Shown here: piece after piece, positions 28,510-36,812 of the stretch | How the letters are laid out: every line of letters begins with the position of its first letter | Position numbering within the stretch: the first letter of the stretch is position 1 | NCBI GenBank assembly: GCA_030427085.1 | Contig: JAUHXH010000003.1 | Span: forward strand, 310,001 to 374,000 | Origin: Gammaproteobacteria bacterium | GTDB taxonomy: Bacteria > Pseudomonadota > Gammaproteobacteria > Pseudomonadales > Halieaceae | Reading direction: 5' to 3' | DNA length: 64,000 nt | Translations under genes and position numbers: made by a program | The notes under the pieces: model-generated | Database searches by the model: none | Told to the model about the DNA's origin: nothing | Seen by the model: the letters and a program-made list of their open reading frames with translations, nothing else

Positions 28510-29514
28510 ATGCTGCGATCATTGTTGTTTTTAATCGTACTGTTTACACCGATGGCCTTCGGCGCCAGCTTGTCCGAGTGCCGAACGCTGCCCAATGACA
28601 GTGAACGGCTGGCCTGCTACGACGCACTGGCAGATGCCGCGGAGATACCGGAAACTGAAAGCATCGAAGTAGAAACCGGCCCCACGCACGGCGCCAGCGT
28701 GAAACTGGAAGTACCCCCGGTTGCCGGCGACTACTCACAGCGGCAAGCACTGGAGGAAGCCACGGCCGAGCTACCCTTTGTGATGACGCCGTACCGCCGA
28801 AACTATCTGCTGCCGGTCACCTACAACACGGAACTGGACGAGAGTTACCTCGGTGAACTGGCGCCCGGCGAGCTGGACGCCACCGAAGTGAAATTCCAGA
28901 TCAGCTTTAAAGCCCTGCTGTGGGGCAACCCGCTGGGTAAGCGCACCAATCTCTGGGTGGGCTACACCCAGGAAAACTGGTGGCAACTCTACAATTCTGA
29001 ATACTCCGCCCTGTTCCGTGAAACCAACTACCAGCCGGAAGCCTGGCTCAATTATAAAAGCGACTGGTCGCTGGGCGGATTCACCCTCAGCGAGCTGCGT
29101 CTGGGTTTCAATCACGAGTCCAATGGCCGCGCCGGCGACCTGTCGCGCAGTTGGAACCGCATTATCGCCGGTGCCGTGGTGGAAAAAGATGACCTCGCCA
29201 TCGAGGCTCGCACCTGGTACCGCATCCCCGAGGACGAGGATTCCGACGAAAACCCGTCCATGTGGAATTACTACGGCTATGGCGACCTGCTGGCCACCTG
29301 GCGCAACGGCAGGCATGGCTACAGTGTGATGTTGCGCAACAACCTGCGCAGCGACGGCAATAAAGGTGCTGTTCAACTGGACTGGACCTTCCCCCTGTCA
29401 CGTCGCTTCCGGGGTTACGTGCAATATTTCAACGGCTACGGCGAAAACCTGCAGGATTACGACCGACGTACGCAGCGGATTGGGGTGGGGGTTACTCTGA
29501 CGGATTTGCTGTGA
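28510..29514 (+). CDS. pldA: Outer-membrane phospholipase A (OMPLA)
   Basis: OMPLA is an outer-membrane barrel enzyme that removes mislocalised phospholipids. From the ATG at 28510, preceded by TGGAG, it has 334 residues with a signal peptide (FLIVLFTPMAFGA). The catalytic triad is clear: His202 and Ser204 in GFNHESNGR and Asn216 in SRSWNRI, with the same 2- and 12-residue spacing as the Escherichia coli enzyme. The C-terminus gives alternating strands. The region between the signal and barrel (about 20-90) is extended, and begins with a short Cys-containing segment also seen before other periplasmic domains. It directly follows lutC. Confidence 0.93.
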   Translation: MLRSLLFLIVLFTPMAFGASLSECRTLPNDSERLACYDALADAAEIPETESIEVETGPTHGASVKLEVPPVAGDYSQRQALEEATAELPFVMTPYRRNYLLPVTYNTELDESYLGELAPGELDATEVKFQISFKALLWGNPLGKRTNLWVGYTQENWWQLYNSEYSALFRETNYQPEAWLNYKSDWSLGGFTLSELRLGFNHESNGRAGDLSRSWNRIIAGAVVEKDDLAIEARTWYRIPEDEDSDENPSMWNYYGYGDLLATWRNGRHGYSVMLRNNLRSDGNKGAVQLDWTFPLSRRFRGYVQYFNGYGENLQDYDRRTQRIGVGVTLTDLL

Positions 29515-29537
29515 TTTTGACTTCCGGGGAAGAAGTC

Positions 29538-29553
29538 GAGACAACGTTGTCTC
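29538..29553. promoter_or_regulatory. LacI-family (NagR/NagQ-type) operator at nagA
   Basis: GAGACAACGTTGTCTC is a perfect 16-bp palindrome. Its GACAACGTTGTC core fits the NagR/NagQ boxes described for GlcNAc regulons of other proteobacteria, as I recall them. It overlaps the -35 of the nagA promoter, a position for repression. The same core recurs at 31859 and 31891. Confidence 0.75.
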
Positions 29554-29575
29554 ATTTCGTCGTCTCCGGTATCAT
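29547..29575 (+). promoter_or_regulatory. sigma70-type promoter of nagAB
   Basis: TTGTCT (29547-29552), 17 nt, then TATCAT (29570-29575). The -35 is formed by the right half of the operator palindrome. The start point would be near 29582, about 32 nt before the nagA ATG. Confidence 0.6.
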
Positions 29576-29613
29576 CCCCGCCAACAATCGGCGCTGCGGA
29601 GGGCGCATTCATC

Positions 29614-30759
29614 ATGGCGCTTAAAGCACTTACCGCTGCCCGGGTATTCGACGGCGAGCGCTTGCTCGTGGATCACGCCGTGATATTGGACGGCGACCGC
29701 ATCCACTCGACCCGCTCGCTCCGCGACCTCCCCACAGACACGAAACTGGAAGAACTAGGGGCTGGCGTACTCGCGCCGGGCTTCATCGACGTCCAGGTCA
29801 ACGGCGGTGGCGGGGTGATGTTCAACAACCAGACCGACGTGGAGGCGCTGGCCCGTATCACTCTCGGCCACCGCAGCCGCGGCACTACCAGCCTGATGCC
29901 CACGTTGATCAGCGATACACCGGAAGTACAGCAGGCAGGAATGGCCGCGGTTGCCGACGCCATGGCGGTGGGTAATCACAGCGTGCTGGGCATTCATATC
30001 GAAGGCCCCTTCTTCGCGCTGCCCCGGCGCGGCACCCACAAGGCCGACATGATCCGCGAACTCACCGAGGCGGATGTGCAGTGGCTGACCGCCCATCCCG
30101 AACTTACGGTGATGCTGACGCTGGCGCCGGAATGCGTAGCGCCGGGTGTCATCCAGCGGCTAAGTGAGGCCGGCATTCTGGTCTGTGCCGGGCACACTGA
30201 AGCCGGCTACGAGGATATTGTGCGCGCCCGTGCAGAAGGCCTGCGCGGTTTCACCCACCTGTTCAACGCCATGAGCCCCCTGCAGTCCCGACAGCCAGGC
30301 ACCGTAGGCGCAGCGCTGGACAGCCCAGACACCTGGGCGGGCATCATCGCGGACGGGCACCACGTACACCCCGCCAGCATTCGGGTGGCACAAAATTGTT
30401 TGCCCGAAGGCAAGTTACTCCTGGTCAGCGATGCCATGTCCACCGTTGGCGGACCGGATAAAAGTTTCGTGATTTACGGCGAGGAAATTCGTGAACAGGA
30501 CGGCTGCCTGATTAACGCCGAGGGTGCGCTGGCCGGTTCAGCGATCGGCTTGATCGATGCGGTGAAGTACTGCGTTGAAACGGTAGGCACACCGCTCACT
30601 GAAGCGCTGCGCATGGCCTCGCACTACCCTGCCTACTTTCTGAATCGGGAGAACGAACTCGGCAAATTAAATGAAGGCATGCGCGCCGACCTGGTGCATT
30701 TCGATGACAGCTTCTGCGTGCAGGCAACCTGGGTTGCAGGCCAGATGGAACGCCACTGA
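29614..30759 (+). CDS. nagA: N-acetylglucosamine-6-phosphate deacetylase
   Basis: NagA converts GlcNAc-6-phosphate to glucosamine-6-phosphate and acetate. The 381-residue amidohydrolase has the metal-binding and active-site segments HIEGPFF, VCAGHTEA, GFTHLFNAMSP and LLVSDAMSTVGG, the last with the catalytic Asp. The GPDKSFVIYG and NPAYFL-like C-terminal parts are regular. It is the first gene of nagAB, behind a LacI-type operator. No GlcNAc kinase, transporter or regulator gene lies in the window. Confidence 0.96.
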   Translation: MALKALTAARVFDGERLLVDHAVILDGDRIHSTRSLRDLPTDTKLEELGAGVLAPGFIDVQVNGGGGVMFNNQTDVEALARITLGHRSRGTTSLMPTLISDTPEVQQAGMAAVADAMAVGNHSVLGIHIEGPFFALPRRGTHKADMIRELTEADVQWLTAHPELTVMLTLAPECVAPGVIQRLSEAGILVCAGHTEAGYEDIVRARAEGLRGFTHLFNAMSPLQSRQPGTVGAALDSPDTWAGIIADGHHVHPASIRVAQNCLPEGKLLLVSDAMSTVGGPDKSFVIYGEEIREQDGCLINAEGALAGSAIGLIDAVKYCVETVGTPLTEALRMASHYPAYFLNRENELGKLNEGMRADLVHFDDSFCVQATWVAGQMERH

Positions 30760-30798
30760 CCCCCGCACACACTCCAAAACCCTATACGGACCCCTGCT

Positions 30799-31593
30799 AT
30801 GAAAGTCGTAATTCTGGAAGACGCCAATGAAGTCGCTCGCTACGGGGCTGATATTTTTGAGCGCCAGTTAGCGCACAAGGCAGACTCCGTATTCGGCCTG
30901 GCCACGGGCTCAACGCCCGTTGCGCTGTACCGGGAGCTGATCGAGCGCCATCAACGAGAGTCGCTCAGCTTTGCAGGTGTTACCACCTTCAACCTGGATG
31001 AATACCTGGGCCTGCCACCTGAGCACCCCCAGAGCTATCGCTACTTCATGCAGCAGCACCTGTTCGACCACATCGACATCCGCCCGGAAAGTACCTTCGT
31101 ACCATCGGGTGACGCTGACCATCCCATCGAGGCCTGCGATGAATACGAGGCGCGCATCCGCAATGCCGGCGGCATCGATGTCCAGTTGCTGGGTATTGGC
31201 CGCAACGGCCACATCGGCTTTAACGAACCCACCAGCTGCCTCACCTCGCGCACCCGCATCAAAACCCTGACCCGGGAAACTATCGACGACAACGCGCGCT
31301 TTTTCGGGCCCGACGAAGAACAACCCCACCTGTCCATCACCATGGGCATCGGCACCATCATGGAATCGCGACTGGTGGTGTTGTTGGCTACCGGAGCGAG
31401 CAAGGCGCAGGCGGTGAAAGCCATGGTGGAGGGGCCGGTGTCGGCCTGGTGTCCCGCATCCATTTTGCAGATGCACCCATCAACGGTGCTGATCGTAGAC
31501 GAAGCGGCGGCGGGTGGATTGTCCAATCCTGAGTTCTTCAAGCATATTGAGCGGGAGAATCAGGCTCTGCTTACCCGGTTGGGGATGGTTTGA
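30799..31593 (+). CDS. nagB: Glucosamine-6-phosphate deaminase
   Basis: NagB isomerises and deaminates glucosamine-6-phosphate to fructose-6-phosphate and ammonia. The 264-residue protein has [17 protein letters not shown] (phosphate loop), [19 protein letters not shown] with the catalytic Asp, and [15 protein letters not shown] with catalytic His. Length and motifs match the hexameric enterobacterial type. It lies 39 nt after nagA. No intrinsic terminator on the plus strand was found in the 387 nt after its stop. Confidence 0.96.
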   Translation: MKVVILEDANEVARYGADIFERQLAHKADSVFGLATGSTPVALYRELIERHQRESLSFAGVTTFNLDEYLGLPPEHPQSYRYFMQQHLFDHIDIRPESTFVPSGDADHPIEACDEYEARIRNAGGIDVQLLGIGRNGHIGFNEPTSCLTSRTRIKTLTRETIDDNARFFGPDEEQPHLSITMGIGTIMESRLVVLLATGASKAQAVKAMVEGPVSAWCPASILQMHPSTVLIVDEAAAGGLSNPEFFKHIERENQALLTRLGMV

Positions 31594-31696
31594 GGGGGGC
31601 CTGCTTCTCGGGGAATATTTTTCAGACTCGGCAGTGAATTTAAGCGCGTCCCTGCCGGCGTCCTGCCTCTCGGGACGTACCGTCCATCCATGGACA

Positions 31697-31869
31697 TAAA
31701 AAACCCGACCACTCGGGGAGTGGTCGGGTAAACGAAAACACGCTGACGGGGTTATTGCCAGCGCTGTTTACTGGAGCGGTTTTGCCCAAAACCCATGCTC
31801 CAACAGCGGAAAACCCACCGGTTTCCCCCACCAACGCCGCCCTGTGACCGTTCCGCAAGACAACGTTGT
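31697..31869 (-). ncRNA. Candidate GlcNAc-regulated small RNA
   Basis: A complete small transcription unit lies on the minus strand: promoter TTGACA-N17-TATCTT (31904-31876), predicted start near 31869, and a terminator ending near 31697, giving about 173 nt. The RNA would fold into successive hairpins: one around 31773-31801 (GGAGC and GGTTTTG pairing with CAAAACC and GCTCC), one at 31728-31771 closed by GTAAAC/GTTTAC, and the terminator stem. Two LacI-type operators bracket the promoter. No convincing coding frame is present; a 14-residue frame starting MGFGQNRSSK has a badly spaced site inside a hairpin. Function and targets are unknown. The alternative is the leftover leader of a lost gene. 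Confidence 0.55.
31698..31729 (-). terminator. Intrinsic terminator of the candidate small RNA
   Basis: On the minus strand a perfect 10-bp stem (CCCGACCACT/AGTGGTCGGG, 31704-31713 with 31719-31728) with a 5-nt loop is followed by TTTTTT (31703-31698). On the plus strand no T-tract follows, so it does not obviously end the nagAB transcript. Confidence 0.88.
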
Positions 31870-31870
31870 C
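31859..31870. promoter_or_regulatory. LacI-family (NagR/NagQ-type) operator at the small RNA start point
   Basis: GACAACGTTGTC, a perfect 12-bp palindrome with the same core as the nagA operator. It covers the predicted start of the minus-strand transcript. Confidence 0.7.
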
Positions 31871-31875
31871 AGGCA

Positions 31876-31904
31876 AAGATACGCAGGCGAGACAACGTTG
31901 TCAA
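31876..31904 (-). promoter_or_regulatory. Strong sigma70 promoter of the candidate small RNA
   Basis: A consensus TTGACA (31904-31899) and TATCTT (31881-31876) are separated by exactly 17 nt. The -35 overlaps the upstream operator and the start lies within the downstream one. It begins just after a terminator that closes the neighbouring minus-strand gene. Confidence 0.75.
31891..31902. promoter_or_regulatory. LacI-family (NagR/NagQ-type) operator at the small RNA -35
   Basis: GACAACGTTGTC, identical to the copy at 31859. The two centres are 32 bp apart, about three helical turns, so two dimers would bind on the same DNA face. Confidence 0.7.
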
Positions 31905-31937
31905 CCGATGCCGCAAAAGAGCTAACAAAAAAGCTGA

Positions 31938-31971
31938 CAAAAGCCCCGGCGCACTTGAAGCACACCGGGGC
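31938..31971 (-). terminator. Intrinsic terminator of the MDR oxidoreductase gene
   Basis: On the minus strand, GCCCCGG/CCGGGGC (31971-31965 with 31949-31943) form a stem around a 15-nt loop, followed by TTTTGTC and then a run of Ts. It starts 10 nt after the oxidoreductase stop. Confidence 0.65.
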
Positions 31972-31980
31972 CGGCAGCAT

Positions 31981-33111
31981 TTACAGCTGGGGATTGATCA
32001 AGAATTTCTCGCCGGTGGAGCGGCGTTCATACACGGACATATTCTCCGGCAGCAGGGCCTCCGCCAGTGAAATCTCGGCGGTGTAGTGGCTGGCGAAAGT
32101 GGTGTCCAGTTCCGCCGCCACGCGCTGCTGCAACTGCGCCACGCGCTCCATGCCCACTTTCTGCATGAAGGGGGTCAGCAGGAAGCCGGATACACTCCAG
32201 GCGAAGCCGTAGGCGGGGGTCAGTTCGGTCGGCGTCAGATCCAGGCGGCCATAGATGTAGACCTGCTTGAACACATCGGAGCCATAGCGGTTATAAGGCA
32301 TTTCTGCCGCCGCTGCCCTCTCCATCGCGGTGAGGATGGTGTTCGCCAGCCGCCCGCCGCCGGTGGCGTCAAAGGCCAGCGTGGCGCCGGTTTCCTGACA
32401 GGCCGCGGTCAGCTGTTGCAGGAAGTCATCGTCGGAGGAGTTCAGCACGTACTTCGCGCCGATACCGCGCAGCAACTCAACCTGATCGGGCTTACGCACG
32501 ATATTTACCAGTTCAATGCCTTCCGCCTGGCAGATCTTGTTGAGCATCTGGCCCAGGTTGGAAGCCGCCGCAGTGTGCACCAGGGCTGTGTGGTTCTCCG
32601 CGCGCATGGTGTCCACCATGGCCAGTGCCGTCAGCGGGTTTACAAACGCTGATGCACCCTGGCGCGCGGTGGTGCCGTCCTGCAGGGGTAAGGCCTGGAA
32701 CACGTTGACACAGCGGTACTGGCTGAACATATCGCCACCGGCCACGGCCACGGTTTTCCCGAGCAGGGCCTGAGCGGCATCCGAACTCCCCGCCTTCACC
32801 ACGGTACCGGCGCCCTCATTACCCACACCCATGGAGTCTCCCACCCGCGCGGTCAGCATGGGCCGGAAGGCTTCGGGGATCGGCGCGCGAAATACGGTGT
32901 CGGCACCGCTACCGCTGACACTGCCCTGGGCGGCAACCACCGGACCCAGCAACAGCGCCAGGTCAGAAGGGTTAATCGGCGCTGCTTCCACGCGTACCAG
33001 CACCTCGTCGGGGCCGGGATCGGGGACTTCAACGGTGGTCAGTGACAACTCCAGTTCGCCACTTTCCGTGACCAGTGAACGCAGTTGCAGTGATTCTGTG
33101 GTTTGTGTCAT
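31981..33111 (-). CDS. Medium-chain dehydrogenase/reductase family oxidoreductase
   Basis: This is an NAD(P)-dependent oxidoreductase of the MDR superfamily. From the ATG at 33111 it has 376 residues. The N-terminal GroES-like part reads EVLVRVEAAPINPSDLALL and the Rossmann part TALVHTAAASNLGQMLNKICQ, close to quinone reductase and enoyl reductase members. The catalytic zinc ligands of alcohol dehydrogenases are not evident. A GTG at 33138 would overlap the VOC gene stop; the ATG has AAGGA upstream. It is probably cotranscribed with the VOC gene 24 nt before it. The substrate is unknown. Confidence 0.85.
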   Translation of the reverse strand: MTQTTESLQLRSLVTESGELELSLTTVEVPDPGPDEVLVRVEAAPINPSDLALLLGPVVAAQGSVSGSGADTVFRAPIPEAFRPMLTARVGDSMGVGNEGAGTVVKAGSSDAAQALLGKTVAVAGGDMFSQYRCVNVFQALPLQDGTTARQGASAFVNPLTALAMVDTMRAENHTALVHTAAASNLGQMLNKICQAEGIELVNIVRKPDQVELLRGIGAKYVLNSSDDDFLQQLTAACQETGATLAFDATGGGRLANTILTAMERAAAAEMPYNRYGSDVFKQVYIYGRLDLTPTELTPAYGFAWSVSGFLLTPFMQKVGMERVAQLQQRVAAELDTTFASHYTAEISLAEALLPENMSVYERRSTGEKFLINPQL

Positions 33112-33134
33112 GCGAATAATGTCCTTGTGTCGCT

Positions 33135-33503
33135 TCACATATGGAAAAAGTTGAGTTTGTTGCCATCCGGGTCGCGGAAGTAGCCGGCGTAGAAGCCCTC
33201 ACCGCGCGGACCGGCCGCGCCTTCATCCGTCGCACCCAATTCCATGGCCTTCTGGTACAGGGCGTCCACCTGATCGGTAGAAACGGCTGCGATGGCGACC
33301 ATGACACCGTTGCCCACGGTTGCGGGCTGGCCATCGTGAGGTTTGGTAACGCAGATACCGGCACCGGGATTGCCGGGAACCGTCCAGGCAACAAACTGTT
33401 CGGTGTCCATCATACGGGTCGCGCCCATTTCTGCCAGCAGGGCATCGTAAAAAGCGCAGGAGCGTGCAAAATCGTTAGTACCGAGGGTGACGTAGCCAAT
33501 CAT
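33135..33503 (-). CDS. VOC (glyoxalase/dioxygenase-fold) family protein
   Basis: The VOC fold binds a metal ion in glyoxalase I, dioxygenases and resistance proteins. The 122-residue protein has the family pattern: MIGYVTLGTNDFARSCAFYDALL at the start and GYFRDPDGNKLNFF at the end, including a metal-site Glu/His candidate region. It is a single half-module and would act as a dimer. It lies just upstream of the MDR gene on the same strand. No specific reaction can be assigned. Confidence 0.88.
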   Translation of the reverse strand: MIGYVTLGTNDFARSCAFYDALLAEMGATRMMDTEQFVAWTVPGNPGAGICVTKPHDGQPATVGNGVMVAIAAVSTDQVDALYQKAMELGATDEGAAGPRGEGFYAGYFRDPDGNKLNFFHM

Positions 33504-33632
33504 TTTTCTGATTCCTTATGTGAATGCGGGACGCAAAGACTAAACCAGCATAGACCAATTCTGTGCCGCTGATTTTTGTGGAGAATCTCTGTACAATTCG
33601 CGCCTCCATAGTGACCCCCCGAGAGAGAGATT

Positions 33633-34271
33633 ATGTACAGCAATCGCGATTTCAACCGCTGGCGCCGTCACCCCTGGCACGGCCTGGCCGCCCATCCCGA
33701 AGGTGCCGCCGAGGACGTCGTTCAGGTTTACATCGAAATGACCCCCGCCGACGTGGTGAAGTACGAACTGGATAAAGCCTCCGGCTTCCTGATGGTAGAC
33801 CGCCCCCAGCGCACCACCTCCAGCCCGCCAGCCCTGTACGGTTTCATCCCCCGCACCTACTGCGCCGAGGAAGTGGCCAAGCGCTGCCCCCACGCCGCCG
33901 AGGCCGACGGTGACCCGCTGGACATCTGCATCTACTCAGAGCGCCACATCACCCGCGCCGACATTCTGCTGAACGCCCGCGTGGTGGGTGGTATCCAGAT
34001 GATCGACGACGGTGAGGCCGACGACAAAATCGTGGCCGTGCTGGAAGGGGACAACATCTGGGGCGACGTGCAGGACATCACTGACCTGCCCGCGATCAAG
34101 ACCGAGCGTCTGCAGCACTACTTCTCCACCTACAAGATGGTGCCCGGCAAAGAAATCGACATTCGTGTCGACTTCGTCTACGGCCGCGAGGAAGCACTGA
34201 AGGTGATCGAAGCAGCACAGAAGGACTACCAGAACCACTACGGCCACCTGCACCAGCAGGACGAAGGCTAA
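33633..34271 (+). CDS. ppa: Inorganic pyrophosphatase, family I
   Basis: The enzyme hydrolyses pyrophosphate and drives biosynthesis forward. The 212-residue protein has the family I signature DGDPLDICI with its metal-binding aspartates, GFIPRTYC, and a second acidic cluster (DDGEADDKIVAV). The length is somewhat above the 175-residue Escherichia coli enzyme because of an N-terminal extension (SNRDFNRWRRHPWHGL) also known in other proteobacterial members. A purine-rich site (GAGAGAGA) precedes the ATG. A TACAAT box at 33592 is a possible -10. Confidence 0.93.
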   Translation: MYSNRDFNRWRRHPWHGLAAHPEGAAEDVVQVYIEMTPADVVKYELDKASGFLMVDRPQRTTSSPPALYGFIPRTYCAEEVAKRCPHAAEADGDPLDICIYSERHITRADILLNARVVGGIQMIDDGEADDKIVAVLEGDNIWGDVQDITDLPAIKTERLQHYFSTYKMVPGKEIDIRVDFVYGREEALKVIEAAQKDYQNHYGHLHQQDEG

Positions 34272-34317
34272 GGGTTTGCCGGTCGCGGCGGCCGCAGCGG
34301 TCGCCGCACTTCAACCA

Positions 34318-34548
34318 TCAGTGGCGCAGTTGGGCATCCAACTGGTCCACCACCTCCGCCCAGTCGGCATCGTCCTGGATGGCCTCGCGCAGAAATTGCG
34401 CCTGCCCGGCACTCCAGAAGGCGGCTTTTTCCAGCGGCACATCCGGTGGCAGGTGGTTGTTCTGCACAAACGCCTCCATCGCAGCTTCGCTATTGGGTAA
34501 GCCCAATTGTGCGAAGAGCATAGGCAAAGTGTGAGGCGAGGTATCCAT
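34318..34548 (-). CDS. DUF2789 domain protein
   Basis: A 76-residue soluble protein that fits DUF2789: MDTSPHTLPMLFAQLGLPNS and the helical FLREAIQDDADWAEVVDQLD. The family is small, helical and of unknown function, widespread in marine and soil gammaproteobacteria. It converges with ppa, with 46 nt between the stops; a short GC-rich inverted repeat there lacks a U-tract. Confidence 0.88.
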   Translation of the reverse strand: MDTSPHTLPMLFAQLGLPNSEAAMEAFVQNNHLPPDVPLEKAAFWSAGQAQFLREAIQDDADWAEVVDQLDAQLRH

Positions 34549-34683
34549 CGCGATTCTCCGTCAATGCGTACACGCCAAGCATAGCCCCCTCTTGCCCGGC
34601 TTGCATCCACCGGCTGATGGGGTATTATCCGCCCCCCTTCAGCGGCCCGGCGCCTCAGCCCGCCGCTCGATCACGAGACCAAC

Positions 34684-36015
34684 ATGACCACCAATACCCG
34701 CTTCGATCAATTGGGCCTTAGCCCGGAACTTCTCCAGGCCATAGCCGATAAAGGCTACGACAGCCCCTCGCCAATTCAGGCCGAGGCCATCCCCGCCGTG
34801 CTGTCCGGGCGAGACGTAATGGCGGCTGCGCAAACCGGTACCGGCAAGACCGCCGGCTTCACCCTGCCTTTATTGCAGTTGCTCAGCACCGGTCCGCGGG
34901 AGAAACACCCGCGCCCCCGCGCCCTGATCCTCACCCCCACCCGCGAACTGGCGGCCCAGGTGGGTGAAAGCGTGGAGACTTACGGCAAGCACCTGCCACT
35001 GACCAGCACCGTGGTGTTCGGCGGTGTGAAGATCAACCCTCAGATCAGTCGCCTCGGCCGCGGTGTAGACATCCTTGTGGCCACACCAGGGCGCCTGCTC
35101 GATCTGTACGGCCAGGGCGCGGTCAAGTTTGACCACCTGGAAGTACTGGTACTGGACGAAGCAGACCGCATGCTGGACATGGGCTTCATCCACGACATTC
35201 GCAAGATCCTCGCCCTGCTGCCGCCCAAGCGCCAGAACCTGCTGTTTTCCGCCACTTTCGCGCCGGAGATCCGCAAGCTGACCAATCAGTTGCTGGACAA
35301 CCCCATCGAAGTGGAAGTGGCACCGCCGAACACCACTGCGGAGCGGGTTGAACAATTCCTCCACCCAGTAGACAAGAAGCGCAAGGGCGCCCTGCTGAAG
35401 CATCTGGTGCAGGAAAACGACTGGTTCCAGGTGCTGGTGTTTACCCGCACCAAGCACGGCGCCAACCGGCTGGCCCAACAGTTGGAAAAATCCGGCATCG
35501 AGGCCGCGGCCATTCACGGCAACAAGAGCCAGAACGCCCGTACACGTGCACTGGCCGGCTTCAAGGCGGGCAAGCTGCGCGTGCTGGTTGCCACCGATAT
35601 TGCCGCACGCGGACTGGACATCGACCAGCTGCCTCAGGTGGTGAATTTCGATCTCCCCAATGTGGCGGAAGACTACGTTCACCGTATCGGCCGCACCGGT
35701 CGCGCCGGCGCCAGTGGCCGCGCCTATTCCCTGGTCAGCGCCGACGAGATCAAGCAGCTCAACGGTATCGAGCAGTTGATCGGACGTCATCTGGAACGGG
35801 ACTACGTCGGCGGTTTCGAACCCGACCACGAAGTGCCTCCCAGTGCACCCCTGCGCAAATCCCACAAACCCCGCCAGAACACAGGCGGCGGCAAGCATCA
35901 CCACCGGGAAGGAGACGGCAACACCGCCCGCGGGCGCGGTGCTGAGGGCCACAAGCGCCCGCCCCGCCGTCGGCGGCGTCGCAGCGGCAACCGCGCGGGC
36001 GCGAACGCCGCATAA
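34684..36015 (+). CDS. rhlE: DEAD-box RNA helicase RhlE
   Basis: RhlE is an ATP-dependent RNA helicase involved in ribosome assembly and RNA turnover. The 443-residue protein starts with the Q motif region ([14 protein letters not shown], then [13 protein letters not shown]). Walker A is AQTGTGKT, followed by PTRELAAQV, the DEAD box in [27 protein letters not shown] and [11 protein letters not shown] Lys/Arg/Gly-rich tail ends in RRRRR-type repeats, the likely RNA tether. The order and length match RhlE rather than DeaD or SrmB. Confidence 0.94.
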   Translation: MTTNTRFDQLGLSPELLQAIADKGYDSPSPIQAEAIPAVLSGRDVMAAAQTGTGKTAGFTLPLLQLLSTGPREKHPRPRALILTPTRELAAQVGESVETYGKHLPLTSTVVFGGVKINPQISRLGRGVDILVATPGRLLDLYGQGAVKFDHLEVLVLDEADRMLDMGFIHDIRKILALLPPKRQNLLFSATFAPEIRKLTNQLLDNPIEVEVAPPNTTAERVEQFLHPVDKKRKGALLKHLVQENDWFQVLVFTRTKHGANRLAQQLEKSGIEAAAIHGNKSQNARTRALAGFKAGKLRVLVATDIAARGLDIDQLPQVVNFDLPNVAEDYVHRIGRTGRAGASGRAYSLVSADEIKQLNGIEQLIGRHLERDYVGGFEPDHEVPPSAPLRKSHKPRQNTGGGKHHHREGDGNTARGRGAEGHKRPPRRRRRRSGNRAGANAA

Positions 36016-36032
36016 ATTTTTTCCCCCAGCGC

Positions 36033-36058
36033 GTAACCTTGCTGCGCGCTGTGACGTA
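36033..36058 (+). promoter_or_regulatory. ECF sigma factor promoter of the spondin-sigma operon
   Basis: GTAACC (36033-36038) and CGTA (36055-36058) are separated by 16 nt, with the AAC -35 core and CGT -10 core of ECF-type promoters. It is close to the GTAACC-N16-CGAA pattern I recall for Caulobacter SigF, whose anti-sigma factor is also a DUF1109/NrsF protein. It lies 38 nt before the spondin gene, suggesting autoregulation. Confidence 0.6.
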
Positions 36059-36096
36059 TTCGGCGTTGAACAGTCACCACACTGCAAGGAGATGTC

Positions 36097-36759
36097 ATGT
36101 TCAAACGCCCACTCATCGCCCTGGGTCTGGCTCTGGCCAGCACCGCTGCCGCCGCCCAGGACGCACAATATTTCGTTAGCATCACCAATATCACCCCCGG
36201 CCAGACTTTCACCCCACAACTGGTCATGACCCACGACACCAGCTTCCAGGTATTCCGCTACGGCAAGCCCGCCAGTGAAGGCCTGGAAATCCTCGCCGAG
36301 GGAGGCGACACCTCCGCACTTGTCGACGAGGCCGGCGATAGCGTCTGGGAAGCGGTCACCATCGATGGTCTGCTTGGACCAGGGGAGACGGCCACTACCA
36401 TGATCAGCGCTGAAGAGGGGGGGTTCCTGTCGGTAGCCGCGATGCTGATTCCCACCAACGACACCTTCGTCGCCCTGAGCCGCACGCGCCTGCCCAGAGC
36501 TGGTGGCTGGTCGCGCCTGTTGCGCGCCTACGATTCCGGCACCGAGGCCAACGACCAGGATTGCGCCAACATTCCCGGCCCCCGCTGCGGTGGCGAAGGT
36601 GTGTCGGCGCCGGCGGATGACGATGAAGGTTTTGTCTACATCGGCAACGGCTTCCACGACCTGGGTGAGATGAGCGACAGCGGTTCGGAAGTGCTGGGCC
36701 CGCACACCTACGACTGGCGGAACCCGGTAGCCCGTGTGGTGGTCAGAAGGGTAAACTGA
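36097..36759 (+). CDS. Exported spondin-domain protein
   Basis: The 220-residue protein has a signal peptide (ALGLALASTAAAAQ) and a spondin-N-type domain starting YFVSITNITPGQTFTPQLVMTH, with FVALSRTRLP and YDSGTEANDQDC further on. In bacteria this domain appears in secreted proteins of unknown role, often next to ECF sigma genes. Two cysteines (NIPGPRCGG and DQDCAN) may form a disulfide. It has an AAGGAG site and lies behind an ECF-like promoter, upstream of the sigma and anti-sigma genes. It is likely a member of their regulon. Confidence 0.85.
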   Translation: MFKRPLIALGLALASTAAAAQDAQYFVSITNITPGQTFTPQLVMTHDTSFQVFRYGKPASEGLEILAEGGDTSALVDEAGDSVWEAVTIDGLLGPGETATTMISAEEGGFLSVAAMLIPTNDTFVALSRTRLPRAGGWSRLLRAYDSGTEANDQDCANIPGPRCGGEGVSAPADDDEGFVYIGNGFHDLGEMSDSGSEVLGPHTYDWRNPVARVVVRRVN

Positions 36760-36779
36760 TTCTGACTACCCTGGGCCTT

Positions 36780-36805
36780 TGCGACCCTGCCGCGGCAGGG
36801 TCGCA
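36780..36805. repeat. Perfect 26-bp palindrome before the sigma factor gene
   Basis: TGCGACCCTGCCG is followed immediately by its exact reverse complement, with no spacer. It sits 20 nt after the spondin stop and ends 7 nt before the sigma ATG. No U-tract follows. The sigma gene has no visible Shine-Dalgarno, so an RNA hairpin here could control its expression. Confidence 0.7.
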
Positions 36806-36812
36806 CCATCAC

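Noticed and set aside
31640-31876. 78-codon minus-strand frame within the candidate small RNA
   Set aside because: It starts upstream of the predicted transcript start, has no ribosome binding site and reads straight through the terminator hairpin.
31844-32086. 80-codon plus-strand frame over the operators
   Set aside because: It runs through an operator, a terminator and the 3' end of the MDR gene; no motif or ribosome binding site.
34285-34307. GC-rich inverted repeat between ppa and DUF2789 as a terminator
   Set aside because: Short stem and no U-tract on either strand.
34870-36705. 611-codon open frame on the minus strand
   Set aside because: Antisense to rhlE and the spondin gene; a shadow.
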